This document shows positions 35,553 to 48,199 of a stretch of 64,000 nt of DNA, one piece after another. The position numbers and the translations under genes were made by a program. Under the pieces are notes generated by a model. The model saw only the letters and a list, made by a program, of their open reading frames with translations, was not told the DNA's origin and made no database searches. The stretch spans positions 8,103,501-8,167,500 of the forward strand of contig CANUEZ040000168.1 in NCBI GenBank assembly GCA_948099385.1, given 5' to 3'. Source of the stretch: Fasciola hepatica. Lineage: Eukaryota > Platyhelminthes > Trematoda > Plagiorchiida > Fasciolidae. Each line of letters starts with the position of its first letter. Positions within the stretch are counted from its first letter, which is position 1.

Positions 35553-38144
35553 AGTTTACAGTGGTGCATCTGTTTTCATATACAAATGTCGATAGGTGAA
35601 CGAGAAACAAATCAGTTCAGAAGTAGAGAGAGAGAGGAGATGCCTTTGGGGCTGTGCCAAGTCAGCCATCAGTGTTATCAACCAGGCTATGGTTAATGGT
35701 AGTCTCGGAGTGCTGTGTTAAGTACAGAATACAGTCGTGGAGCCAAATCAACTTTTGTTTATACAAAACAAAGTTAGAACACCAGTGTTCCGTGAGCGGC
35801 GGCTAACAAGTGCATTAGAGTTCTCCTCTAACATTCAGCTAATCCGGTGCAATACCCATAAATGTCATCAGATACGAAAAAAGTGTATTCTGCACAGCAC
35901 ATTTAAAAGATCGGTCGCCGAGACTGGAAACTTTCGGTACTGGGCATCGATCAATAGCTGTTCACTTTGAAAAACCAAATTTTATAATTATTTTTCAATT
36001 GCTTTTTAGATAACCTTATTACCCATCCCTGACAGAAATACTGGTCGGGATCACTAAAACAGTTTCTTGCTGGGAGGTATTGAATCCAAGGAAGAGAATG
36101 GCCAGAAGGAATTAGACAAGTAAGCAGTCAAATTTTTAACGTGGTGTTCGCTAAATTAGGCATTTCACTTCATTCTGCTGTTCTACAAAGTGAACTTAAC
36201 TGAAAGAAGCGGAAAGGATTCCGCTCATTCCGAGTAATAACATCCACGTCGAATCTAATACGAGCAACAGTTGGGTAACATCCTAGAACTTTTCAGTTTT
36301 GTGGTTACGAAGATGTGAATTTACTAGCATTTCCAACGGTGAGTAGTCTCTTATAAATCGAGCTACATCATCATTACAAACAGATTAGGTATCAACAGGA
36401 GAAAGATTGTAACTTGTTCCACAAAACAACATCCCCGTTTACCGGTTGCTATATGATCGGACATTGAGTTCTTAAGGTAAGATTCAAACCACACTGGTCT
36501 CAACCCCTGACTGCCTGTCAAGACTCGAGAGAATAGTGACTTTCTGGTTATGAAACCACCAGCATCGGACACACTAAATCCATAAGAAACACGCAATACA
36601 CGCAGCAAAAATTCTTTTCATTCCCACTCTTTTGCCCGTTGAATTAACCATAACGAGTACTGGAGCTATTTCACCTGATATAATGCATAGAAATGCATAG
36701 AATTCATATCAAACTATCTGATTTTCCCCACTTTACTCAAACCTCTAAGCCAATGTGCCCGAGGTTTGAGCATCTTTGAAGTGAGTGCTCAGGTCGTTTG
36801 TTCGACAGTTCTCTTCTACACGCAGTGCAGAGTCTACCAATTCTATACGAATAAGTGCATCAGTAAACTTCCGTATCTCCATCTACTCCTTGAATATCAG
36901 TTCATCTGGTAAAATGCATGGAACCTCGTCGGTTGTTTCAGCTGAACAGAAATAGTGACCGAGATGGCAGTTCGCATTACACAGTGCCTACAACACGGGG
37001 TGATTGTCACTTCGGAGATGTTCGCCATGAACTTCAAAACAATTTTATTGCGTCGAAAATGGAAACCTTTTTATTGATAAAGTACAGATAAGACTGACTT
37101 ACCTCTCCTGGTATTGTGCTGGCTCTATGAGACTCATCAATCATTCCTATGACGTGTCTCAGAAAGAATTTTCCGCGGGTCAATTTTGCCGCATGAATTA
37201 TCTCAGCCGTTGGATTTCGGCTGTGGTATTTGGTGGCATAAAAATAAGTTTGACGATGCTAAAATGAATTTCCAAATAGGTTTAGTAACTTTTGAGCAAC
37301 AGGGTAGTTCTTTGATCCTTAGAGGCCCGTGTAAAGTATAATCGTTCCGGTCACTAGTCGAAAATGTGCTCTCCACCATCTACGCACTAAGGTTGTTTTC
37401 TTAACCAAATTCCATTCGCGGACGGTTTTTGAAACACTTCGAACAGGCACATTTCCCGACGACTCGTGGTTTTATTTTTTCCCCGGAAGCAAAGCAACAT
37501 TACACGACTGTCAACCGCCCTTTTGATTTTTTAATCCCAGAAGAATTTTTACCTGCTTGCACAAGGCTTCTGCTTGACATACTTTGAAACAACAAACCTA
37601 TTTCATCAATGCCGGTTACTTGGCCAGACTCGTGACTCTTGCGTGTTTCTGGCATTCTCTGCACCCAGTGAAAGTACATCTTGCTCGGTTGTGGGGTTTG
37701 GGTTTTCTAAGAAGAACATTTTCTTTCTCAATAAATATTTCTTGCCTGGAGGCTATTGCGGAGGGAGTTGCAATCTGAGAGGGATTACCATAGTTTGTAG
37801 TTGGAGGATTGCTTTCAGTAGAATTCTTTTATGGATAATGAAGGTCTACGGGCACCGTTTGGCTGCAAGCGTTTATTAGATTATAACATATCTTAGAAAA
37901 GAACGGAAAACAGAAATACACTGAAATACCTTAAATTATCCGATTATTCCCATTGAACACATTCAGAGTACACAGACTGGCGAACCAGCTCGTCTTCAGT
38001 GATTTATGCTCTAGCTACTGTATCACAATATATTACGGCGAATTGGGGGAATGGACCAATTAGATAAATAGGATTACAATGGTTGTTTAGTCTTTTTGTC
38101 ACCATGAATCTCTGTCACTTCCTATTTTTCCAGTCGGTCTTATC
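35553..38144. other. Unassigned sequence
   Basis: Two overlapping plus frames at 37574-37879 and a minus frame at 36363-36608 show no motif or second copy. A short GAGAGA run lies near 35625. Confidence 0.4.
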
Positions 38145-38225
38145 CCTTAAGTTGCCGTGATGTATTGCAATGTAATGATAAGAGTATGAATCACTGAAAA
38201 TGGGCTTGTTTACCAATCTGTGTTT
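38145..38225 (+). repeat. Half copy of the 12.3-kb foldback element
   Basis: TGAATCACTGAAAATGGGCTTGTTTACCA... aligns with 12505-12560, and the preceding TATTGCAATGTAATGATAAG aligns with the arm. No second arm is found here. Confidence 0.5.
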
Positions 38226-39649
38226 CCTAAATCATAGATCTGAAGGAATATCGTCAGTCCTGATAGCTGCAAATTACACTTGTCTTGCTGAACCAATGTC
38301 CAAATCAGGGAATTATTGAGTTCCATATTCGTTGCAACGGCTCTAAAGCAAACTGTATGTAACATATTAGAAGTCAACTCAGTTTCAACAAACTATGGCT
38401 CTGAAATATTCAATCTCACACTTTTTGATGGTTTTCCATGTGATAGAATTTTAGACTAATTCTTGCTGATGATTCTCAACTAATAAGTATTTCAAGCAAC
38501 ACTTTCTTCGCCTCTTAGACAGCTTCACAGACAGACAGATTAACAGGAGTGCTACCAATGTGGGTGAAACAACTTTTTACGTCCATCTTACCCTGGAATG
38601 TTCTGGAAACCTTTCTAAAGTGTTTTTTTTCAATTCAGTCCAAACGATATGATCGATTTCTCTCTGAGCCTAAGTCGACAAGTGCATCTCAAACCCAGGG
38701 TTTTGAATTGATCCGTAAATTAAAAAAGCAGCCATGAGCAGCAGTGAAAACGTTATTATTGATCAGGTCCTTCTAAGACTGAATCTCTTTTGGTCAAAAT
38801 ATGAAACAGTACAATTTCTGTGGTATAATTTTATTGTTCAATAACTCAGCGTGGTCGAACTCGTTGACAGGTTGTTGACTTTTCAGTCACCACTGGTAAC
38901 TTTTCTCGAGACTGGTTTTACAATTGAATAAAACTGGTTTAGTTTAACTATTTACATTCACTCCCGAAACGAGATCCCTGGTGACGTCCTGCTATAAATT
39001 TATAATCATCTCCTATCTGGGACCAGTTTTTAGCTTGCTTCATTGATGGCGGTTTTGTCCGTTCGAAAAGTCAAAATTAGGGCTTCCTTCTAAAAACTAC
39101 CGGCAATTTGTTTTGCTACATTCCTTGCTAAGCATTTCCTTGCAATAGCTGGCTCGAAACAAACATTGAGAACCACTGAGGTTATCAAGTAATATTCAGG
39201 TTGACTTACAGATATTTTGTTATCTGTTATGTTAAAACTGCTGCTACCTACGTTCGGTCTATTTATTCTTTCGTATTCACGAAGTCTACAATTGCAAATG
39301 ATTTTTCAGAATGTGAGAATGCACCAGTCATTTTCCTGCTCGAATTTGATACATCTTATTGAAACTATCCGGTTGTTTTACTACTCCAAATAAAGCAGTA
39401 GCCGAGAATTCTAGAATGACCATAATACAGTCATTGATTTTGGTTCCATGCTGAAAGGACGTCTGGCAAAATCTTTGTATCCCTTGAGTTTTACTCTACG
39501 ATTTCTAGGAACGGAGTGTACACCAGACCTCATCTCACCAGCTTGCAAAAGCAAACCGAAAGGAAAACATTATTTTTTACACGAACAAACAACAAGATAC
39601 ATACGTACAAACATATATATTACGAGAATTGTAAAAATGAGAGACGGAG
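38226..39649. other. Unassigned sequence
   Basis: No motif was found in frames at 38549-38737 and 39448-39767. The next recognisable element starts at about 39650. Confidence 0.4.
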
Positions 39650-42600
39650 TATAGCGGAGTATAAGGAGCAATCAGTAAGAACTCTGTCCCTCGGGACGAG
39701 TTCAATTCTATCCTTTGGAAGACCGGATGAAGCATCCCTTAGAACTTCCTCTCTGGGAAAGCCATAAAGAGAAATGGGTGTAAAGAACAACCTTGACAAA
39801 TCCCACAGGAGACGAGAAAGGGAGTGGCGAATGCTGTCCTGAGGTATGATGATAAAATTCATTTAGGATGGGCACACTTCTCAGGTACCCCATCACTCAA
39901 CGGATAATCCCACAGTACAGTCCTATCGACAGATGCGAAGGCCATGCGAATGTTCACGGATACGACGACGGTCGGTCTTTAGAAAGTGCGACGGTGTCCT
40001 AGCAGTTGTCGGAGGGTAAAGATTTGGTCGATACATCCACAACTGACACAAAATCCAGCTTACTCCTCGCTAGTCTGTTTTTCACACTTTTGATACAACC
40101 TGTGAAGTATGCCAGATACAACCACATTTGACATTACTGGGATAAGGCTTACACCCCTATGGTTAACACAGTCACTACGTGAGTCGTTATTAAAGATGAG
40201 GACAACAATCGATTCCCCACACAAGGAAGGAACCTACTCAGAATTCCAAACTTTTGAGAACAAAACATGAAGTTCTTTACTGAGTTCTATCCTGCTATCT
40301 TTGACCATGGGAGCCCGATGCTTAGTGATGTCCTAAGACCTGGATCTTCTTTCAGATCTCCGACTCGGGAGGTGGACCTACTGGGAATTCTCGGCCTTTG
40401 AAAATAAAATATGAAGTTCAGCAAATAGTTTTACCCTATCGTCTTTAAAAAGGGCCGTGGGAAGTTTGTCGGTGCCTGATGCTTTGGAAAGTCCTAAGGC
40501 TTGAGTTTCCTCGTGGGTCTCCGACTCAGCAAGTAGAGTTGTCCAAACAGACCAGTGGATAATTTCCGCAATAGCTACTAGAAAAGCTGACACTGAGAGT
40601 CAGCTGAATTGCACCTCAAGATGCGCCGCCCAACTTTCGAGACACCACTACTGATTGGGAACTCTTTAGGTATCTGCTTCACGCGTAGTTTCTCCCACAC
40701 CTAGCGGCTTCTTACCGGTGACTCGGACGAGACAGAACAACTTGCGGGAATTTCCCCCGGCAGCAGCGCGCCAAATCTCTGATGCTCGTTGTGTACAGGG
40801 TCATTGCCCAGTAACTGAGTGACTCGAATACAAACGAATCTCGAGGCTTAAGACAGAGAACACAAGCTCGCTTTACTACGTGTACTGTAAGACAAATTAT
40901 CAAACAAAAACTGTAACGTACCTCAGATTGTGGGCAGACGGACCGCAGAATCAATGTATTAAAAAGGTTTCAAGACTCCCAAGCACCGGTAGATAGAAAA
41001 TGCTCGGGATGACTTTACAGGAACTAGTCAAATGATGTACAAATAAAGTCATCATTTGTGGGAAGCATTTTGACCAATCAGCTATCAGAAGAGAAGAAAA
41101 TGCCTGAGGGAACTTGCACACAAGCGCCGTGAAGAACTAACGGAATAGCTATGGAAATGAGAAAATGGCTTGATCATGACGGGATGGCCAAAGTTCAGTC
41201 ATTCACGTAGACAAGACAAAGAGGGAGAGAGGTTATTACGTCAAGTAACCCAGGCCATCATGGTGTGATAACAGAATGGGTCGTGGATACCAGTGGGTCA
41301 GTGAACATAGATACCAAAGGAGGGGGTTAAGTTATGTGAGGTAAAACCTTTAGGGAATCAGAGTTCGATACGAAGAGATGGGCCCACAAATGGGCCCCAG
41401 AAAGATACCGGTTAAAGCCAATCAACAATTTTCGTAGAAACTATGCTAAAACTGCATGACTTTTCAACCACTCGATTTCGAGGTCCTTACAACGACTTCC
41501 TTTCACTGCACACCTCGTTACCAGCAGAGTTTCATTAATGCCTGCTGCCAGGCAGGATTGGATGTTGTGCTTCGAGAAGGTTCAGAGATTCAGGGTAAAT
41601 CCAGGGTGTCACGAAGCGACGTGATAGGATACAACTCAATAGGATGACCGAATGCCAATCATTCTCAATAAATCATCCTTGCCGGTTGATGTTATCAGGT
41701 GGGAGTAATTTCTAGCTTCACAGCTAGCTCATTTTGGAAGACCTTAGACAAGATGGGTGGAGAGCCTACGGCAATCTAACCGTCCTTGCAGCGTTTGTTC
41801 GGAAAGCCCCCGAACTATATGGACAGCCTAATGCAAACTAATGCGTGGTCGGAATCAACAGGAGTGCTCCCGTACGAACGACAGTTTTGTATAGAGCCCA
41901 ACTATTCTTGCCTTATTGCGACTTGGTCGATCTGGGTCCACTGGTGACTCATGGAAAGCGGACCCCATTTGGAGTACCAGTACTTGAAGAGTCTGAATTC
42001 CGTACAGGTGAGGAATACAAGATGGCTGCGGCACAGAGCTAAAAACCCTTTCCGGTTTTCCAAACGAGAGCACTCTAATCCAAAGTGGCCTCCTAAATGC
42101 ACCTCCTCCGATGACAGCCGATCGACTTGAGGATTCGTATCTCCTGATAAAACCACGAAAACAGCCCGGCTCGCTTTGCGTTACACGTCGGGTACTCTTT
42201 GGCTTAGGTATCACTGATTGCATCTAGGCTGCAGTAGGTGGGCTCCTAAGCCGAGACAATAGGCGGATTTCATCTGTCTTGACGGCAGTTGCGTACTTTG
42301 ACGAACTTTTAAGTTTCACTGCGTACAAACGACTGTCGACCGGAATCCAGTCTAGCAGCGCCCTCTCAGCCCTTGCACTGACAACAATACCAAAGCCAGT
42401 AAAACCATAAGTCACAATTTCAAGATCCTTCGAAATGTTTAGGTAAAAATCCGCATAAGGACTTAATGGGGACCTCATTTAGATGATGGATTCAACACAC
42501 AACGATGGCTACGACTCAGTCGTACGAGTTAAACCAGCCTGTTGTACTATACACCCAGGCTCTCGTACGATAAAAATGGCCAGTTTGAATGGGCATCAAG

Positions 42601-42868
42601 AAAGAAGAGGGGCTTCTGTCAGTGGTAGAAGGTGCTGTGATACCTGAAAGATTATATAGAAATGACGAGAAAGAAAGTGTCCAGAACTTTTGTCAATGGC
42701 ACTGCAACTGGTACGGTCCACCGAAGTTCCCGCTGGAAGTGGAAGATTGTTAGTAGAAGTGAGAAAGTGGGGGAAGCAAGTGGTTGTGTACGGTGTAAGT
42801 AAGATGGTGTTCATGTAAGAAATGTCGTCGCGCACGAAAATACACTCAGTCGGGATAACAATGTGCAT
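39650..42868 (-). mobile_element. RTE-like non-LTR retrotransposon, inactive copy 2
   Basis: Same family as 22960-26225. On minus, in order: the pre-nuclease region (42868-42600, matching residue by residue stretches such as SVDRTSC against SLVDRAYC), FTGFGIVVSARAE and DWIPVDSRLYAVKL (42420-42310), VLSGDTNPQVDRL, HLGGHFGLECSR and WTQIDQVA (42156-41905), ASGTDKLPTALFKD (40480-40440), the GFCVSCGC-like segment, DYPLSDGVPEKCAH (near 39890) and REVLRDASSGLPKD (39760-39720). It ends just before the YADD region. Stops, frameshifts and a tandem duplication near 40.4 kb show long decay. Bases 40700-41850 have no clear counterpart and may hold a later insertion. Confidence 0.8.
40228..40529 (-). repeat. 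Tandem duplication inside the RTE-like linker
   Basis: Two diverged copies of one segment (40376-40529 and 40228-40369, minus sense) both begin GAGTCGGAGA and end GGAATTCTGAGTAGG / GAGAATTCCCAGTAGG. In copy 1 of the element (25245-25400) this segment occurs once. Confidence 0.6.
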
Positions 42869-42925
42869 CGGTGACGTGAGTAGTATAGTACTATATCTGG
42901 ATGACAGGACAAAATTTTCTCGAAA

Positions 42926-42966
42926 TTATACGGCTAGTGTTGCGGTTGTTACCGCTCATCAGGTAC
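42926..42966 (-). ncRNA. Hammerhead-like motif upstream of RTE-like copy 2
   Basis: On minus: CTGATGA (42956-42962) followed by a perfect five-base-pair stem II, GCGGT-AACA-ACCGC, then AACAC where GAAAC is expected and TAGC where the stem III loop belongs. The 3' strand of stem I (expected GTAC) is lost. It sits about 60 bp before the region shared with RTE-like copy 1, so it may belong to that element's 5' end or to another repeat. Confidence 0.5.
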
Positions 42967-43149
42967 TCTACTACCCAGTCTAGTGCCTAGTCCACGAAAA
43001 TAACTCATTCATGTTACAAATAAAGGCATCTCGAGACGACAAATGTAGTTCGTCGCAGGTCTGCATAGGAAACTCAGCAACACTGATCATAAATAAAAGC
43101 CTCAAAGAGACTTGAGGACAACTGGACTACAAGAATTAGAAAAGGGAAC

Positions 43150-44640
43150 GAAAAGAAATCTAACACTAGCCGAGCTAATTTCAGAAACAGGTTAGGGTAG
43201 ATATCTAGAACTCTTCTTCCTATTCAATCAGATTATCCTGAATCGATCCTTAGTTTACCAGAACACCACCTTCGCCCAACCAAAACATCGGTTTTGTCAA
43301 AAGGACCAACATAACACTACGCTAAAGCCAAAGCAGCCTATTTCGTTACTTCATTCTAATCCGGAACGAGAAGGTGCTCGATGACCAATAAGATCTGTCC
43401 GCAGTTATGGTCTTTGAATTGTCAGTAACTCACACAACCGAGACGAATACGCAGCTTTCTTATACCCGAGATCAAGGCAGCAGGAACACTGCAAAAATCA
43501 AATATTAGTCATTCCGCCCGCAGGCATCTGTTATGCGATCGCGATACCCAGTAACTCGGGTTACAAAGAGAGAATGAAACAGCTAATCTACTATGAAGAA
43601 ACCTATCAACCGGTAACAGAAACCTCGATCACAAAACGGACTACTACGATTTCTAAGGCCCTGATTGCACTCCGAAAAAGTCGGATCACCGATGAATTGC
43701 ATAAACGCGTGAAAACTACGGTGGACCAGATTCTAAGTCTTCATGGATCCCTTGATTTCTCCGTGACTAAAACTGCCTAAAACTATCAACCAACAGAATA
43801 GACTTTTTGTTTCCGGCTTCCAGCACTGCTTGATAGCCGGAAGATAGAAAGTTCTGCCACTGTTCTGAAACAAGTCAGAAACTTGGAAATATAGGGGGAG
43901 GAAATAATGGTTTCGTTCGAAGTGACATCACTGTTTACGAACAACCCAAGACAGACGGTCTTAAATGGATTCAGACACCTGATAAGAATGACTCCACTCT
44001 ATAGGAAAGAACGAAGGACATGACGCTTATAGTAGATCTAGGCTTGGAGACATACTTAAAACGGGATGGAAATCCATGCGAAAAATAAGAGGCACGCCGA
44101 TGTAGCCACCCTTTTCAGGCCTACTAGCAGACGCACTCATGAAGCCATTTGAAGTCGACGCCTCCAAAACAGTAAAAACTGGTTTGTGAATCAAATACTG
44201 GGAGCAACACATATCTGATATTCGAAGGGTCTAAGGCGGATCGACTTCGTAAACTTATGAACACGCTAGTGTCTGGAACAAACTTTAATCCAAATTCACA
44301 ATGGAAGAATAACGCAATGCAAAACTGACTTTCTGATCACGTGAAAAACAGAGGAACTGGCGACAGTCTACCACGTGGTAAACTAAAAACTCGATCAAAA
44401 ACATGCCGCGTTTAAAGCTGTATACGAACCTTAATCCGTCGGGCCGACACACACCAAGTGGAGCGTGCTTGAGATGCAGAGACAAAAAGAATAACGACTG
44501 GCTAAGTTACTCAAGTCAAGTCAGTAGTACCTTTATACATCCGATTGTGCGGATTTTCAAAATTTGCGCGATACCTATGGATACAGAAATACGGAGTCGA
44601 TTACCAATCGTGACGGTGGGAGTGAAATTCTCACCATAAC
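43150..44640 (+). pseudogene. Penelope-like element, reverse transcriptase region
   Basis: Successive plus frames carry PLE motifs: an N-terminal region with KRTTTISKALIALRKSRITDELHK (43574-43780), VSFEVTSLFTNNP (43910-43950; compare the PLE VSFDVVSLFT box with the first catalytic Asp, here Glu), RGTPM..PPFSGLLADALM (44085-44145; the G-x-P-M-G-S-P-x-S-x-L box), EQHISDI near the expected VDD position, then FTMEE, and a closing Arg/His-rich stretch NPSGRHTPSG. The catalytic Asp pair is not visible and stops are frequent. The GIY-YIG end is missing; the element breaks near 44640, where the CR1-like element on minus begins. Confidence 0.65.
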
Positions 44641-44683
44641 ACGCGCACGATAGAAACACCCCTCTCTACCAACCCCATTTTTC

Positions 44684-45163
44684 CTAAAGCCACGACAATG
44701 ACTTTTGCTCCGGCCAATGACTAACGCATTCCAGTGTTACCTCACCCATATGAATCGTAAGGGCATGTATGGGATGTATTGAAAACAACTGTTCGTTTTT
44801 CAGTGTCTTGTTCTTAAACATGTACAAATTGTGATAATTTTCATCCAAGCTAAATATTCCTTGAATCTTTGGTGAATTTCCTTGGATCAGCAAGTAGACG
44901 AGCGTGATTCGGCAAAAAGATTGCGAAATGCAGAAGTGCGAGTTAGGAGAGTTTTGAACTCTGAGGGTGTGTATGATGTAGATAGTCTCTGAAAATTCAT
45001 TTTTTAGAGGATGATTAAAAGCTAAAAGTGTTTTGGAAATAAACAGGCCCCAGGTCCTGAACTTGTCGTCTGTGATAGTATCTCTGGACGTAACAACGCA
45101 TTTAAAGATGTACTTTATGGGTCTTATCATCAAGTTAAAATCTTTCTTCAAAAGACCGGGCAT
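44684..45163 (-). pseudogene. CR1-like reverse transcriptase C-terminal region
   Basis: 159 codons without a stop. RPIKYIFKCVVT and LKKDFNLMI match the section after the thumb of CR1/jockey reverse transcriptases (typically ...SPVWSPYLKKDINLIE...), and IQGIFSLDENYHNLYMFKNKT matches the later L-x-S-L-x-x-R-R..D-x-I-x-x-F-K segment. It starts downstream of the enzyme core, so it is a fragment of the element and not a separate gene. Confidence 0.6.
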
Positions 45164-46920
45164 TATAACTGGAGAGCAGTAAAACCGTTGTCGAAAAAAC
45201 CATGCGGTCAGAAATTTGAAAATTATCTGGTGGAAGATTGAGAGTACTCTTACACAGAAAAAGAAAAGTAGCCACTTTCTAACTTAACAAAATGTCTTTT
45301 GAACGTGTATGGATCGTGAAGCACAGTGGGATAGTGCAACACCAAGATATTTAACGGTTGGTCATACTGGTATGGGTTCATTTTTCGCGAGTAAAAGAGG
45401 TAATCTGTTGGCGAGGGCTCTGTGCGGTTCACCAGAAAGTAAGGAAAATTATGCCTCCCGGCTTTTAAAAGCCTTCGGTGCAAGAAAGCTGGATGAGAAC
45501 CAGTTTGCAAGTTCATTTAGTTTGTTCTGAATTTGTGAAGTTTTTCCGGGTGCGGGCAATTCACTTTCTAAAAGTACATCGTCAGTGTACTTAGAGCCAA
45601 TGAATACCAACGGATTTGAAAGACTTTAACGTACAAGGAAAGGTGAAAATGTGGCAAAACTGTACTTTGTATGACACCGGAGTCATTTGGAAGAGAAGAC
45701 TTATACCCGTTGAAACAAGTAAAAGGTCTTCAGTCAGCGGAGTAGTCTGAAACCAGTCTGCAGTAATAAAAGCCTCTCGAACAATTTAAGCATCACAGAA
45801 GTGCGGGCAATGGGGCGTAACTTCCCTGGTTCTTTCTTGTGGCAGGTATTATCTTGGCTAGTCTCCAAACATCAGGATTTTCCCCACTTGTTATACGGGC
45901 TTTGCAGACATTGGGTAGTGGAACCTAAAGGGCTTCAGTGCACCCTTTGAACAGAACAGGTGATAGCTCAAACGAATCAGGAGCTTTATTCATCTTCACT
46001 TTGCACAGCTGTTGGAAGACCGAAATGGGTACGATAGTTGCTTATTGAGATGAGTGGCTGAAGACTGGCATGGAAGTACACTGCGATACATAGCTGAAAT
46101 CGGAGGTGAGGTTTTCAACATCAGCGTTTTCTATTTCGTTTCTTGGGTTACTTCTCCGTAGGTGTTTTATGGCTTTTTACATGATACGGAAACCGACTTT
46201 TCCAAAGATGGTATCCATATACAACTCACTCAGGCGTTTAACTTAAGATTTGATCAAATGGGTGAGATTTTTCAACTTGCGTTCTCTGTCCATGTTTGTG
46301 AGCTTGTTCTTTCTTTCTTCTCGGCTGTTTAAGTACAGGTGAAGAAAATCGATCAGCTTGTACGGGGACAGGTCCAAATGAGCAACAATGATTCGATCGA
46401 ATATTGAGGTAATCAGTGACATGGTCCCAGAAGACAGAATGGTTGGGGTTTGAAAACAATGAAAAATTGGTCCTCGTATGTAGGGTCATCAACTTGACCA
46501 GGCTGTCGCGTGAACAGTTTCCGTGGTTTCTTCATTGGATGGTCATCCTAACATAGAGTACCGGTTGGTCTTACTGTGCACTGTCGGATATATTTTCAAG
46601 ATACTGTGGTCAGAGTTACTCAGGGGTGCACAGAGTCTGATTATGCGTCAAGTCTGGTGGATAAACATACCAAACTTTTCAAGCCAATCATGATGAGGAA
46701 GGTAAGGTCGTGCCTGTTAAAGTCATCGACAAATACGCAAAGAGATTCACTAACTTGTGCAATTATTGAGGAAGACAGAAGATCAGAGGACAAATTTAAC
46801 TCATCGTAGACGACTAACCCAAGAGTTTTGTCCATTCCTGCATTGATTGCAACAAAATGTCGAAGAGGAAAACGGCCTGGTAGCATACACAAGATAGATC
46901 TGCGCAAACAACTGGATATT
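44690..46920 (-). mobile_element. CR1-like non-LTR retrotransposon, internally deleted
   Basis: On minus, in order: the end of an endonuclease domain (QVSESLCVFVDDFNRHDL, 46790-46720), a linker, NKAPDSFELSPVLFKGCTEAL (46010-45930), ARITSG and WRLAKIIPA (45900-45850), SGV.QSTVL (near 45690), YTDD (45578-45589), KLNELANWFSSSFL (45500-45460), VKYLGVALSH (45365-45330), then a 159-codon open frame (45163-44684) with PGLLKKDFNLMI, DKFRTWGLF, and IQGIFSLDENY..LYMFK. This is the CR1/jockey order of palm, thumb and C-terminus. About 80 residues between the LAKIIP and SGVPQG boxes are missing, so an internal deletion is likely. YTDD keeps both catalytic Asp. Confidence 0.75.
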
Positions 46921-47869
46921 AGAGTTTCTCACAAGCTCTTCGGTACCCTGAAATCCCCTTCAATCAACGAGGTGGACTGTGTGGATCAGCTTAGCCAATC
47001 GAGGATGGTCTAAACCATTCCACGGCTGAGGTACACGAACATAAATCAACTTTACGACTCGCCGATCGAGGTTCGCATATTTGGAATCATTGCAAGCAAA
47101 CGGGTTTTGAGGTCAAGATCGATATCACAAGGGTGGTGGCTTGAGCTAAGAAGAAGGGGAGCGCTTGATCCTTGAGGCCCTCCATTCGATCAGCTCGTTC
47201 AGTCGACAGATCGAGTGGATAAACATTACGTCATGCCGGCTTGGCAGGCGCTGAGTGGTCGATAAACAGACAGATGCTCAACGTGCCGAAACATGCGGAA
47301 CTAGCCGTCTCTTCCACACACTGGTTAAGTCACTTTTGATAACGTGTCCTAGTTGGGATCAAAACTTCACAATAGACTTTAGCCAACTCATTGAACACCT
47401 ATAAAATCTCAAAGGCACACACACCCCGTGAAGGAAAGACCAACAAGGAATATCAAAGGCAGGGTCTTAGTCACCTCCGCGGCGACTGTTATCTGCCTGA
47501 ACACCCCACCACTGTGCGCTTAGAAACAGTATGAGACCTCTTATTCTACCCCGACCATAGACGCAAGATAACGCGGCGAAATCACAAACTCCTTACAACT
47601 GACATGACCATAGTCGACACACACCATCTCTAGCAACATGGACAGCACAGTAACTACATGGACTCGAATTTGCCATTTGTTGTTACTATGCGAACCCATT
47701 ACCTTTTTTTCTTCTATTATCAGCCACTTGAAAAGTGCCGAAAACAAGCTTGTCCGCTACGGAGTGTTTTTTGTTATTGTTGTATTAACTGGCCATTTTC
47801 AATTCTCTTCTTTTCGGCAAGTCGACATTTTGTGTGATGATTCACTACGCAGCTAGCACACCCAACTCT
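46921..47869. other. Unassigned sequence 5' of the CR1-like element
   Basis: Somewhat GC-richer, 47030-47600. It could be the 5' part of the CR1-like element on minus, but no endonuclease N-terminal motif or ORF1 is readable. Confidence 0.35.
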
Positions 47870-48010
47870 CTAATGGGAAGTCGCGGAAGCACCACGTGGC
47901 TGTTTCATCTGCCTTGTTAGGAATAATCTATGGTGAACATCCATCGGGTCCCAGCTCCGATTGGAACTCAGGGTGAATAAATGTGAGGGACATACTTCAT
48001 CTCACTGGGC
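47870..48010 (-). mobile_element. HHR-bearing SINE (family D), copy 3
   Basis: On minus: TTCCAATCGGAGCTGGGACCC (degenerate B box), then a segment aligning with the other family D hammerheads and the tail GTGGTGCTTCCGCG. The hammerhead remnant at 47889-47935 keeps GAAAC and a possible CACCA/TGGTG stem I, but the CTGATGA core has become TAGATTA. Confidence 0.45.
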
Positions 48011-48199
48011 TATTCGGGGACTGGTGCTCCATGCTCTGCTTTGCCTGGATGCCACATGATGTTTTTTAGGGAAAGACATATAACAACGGGGGATGTAAGA
48101 ACCTTTATCACCCACGGGTGGAAGAAATTTAGCTCACCCTGTGGAGAACCACGCTTATCCTAGATCAGTCAGGACCTCTAGCAGTTCATGAGCATTACT

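Noticed and set aside
37574..37879. Plus frame of 101 codons, with a second frame inside it
   Set aside because: Composition is low-information (Phe, Leu, Ser), with no domain and no second copy.
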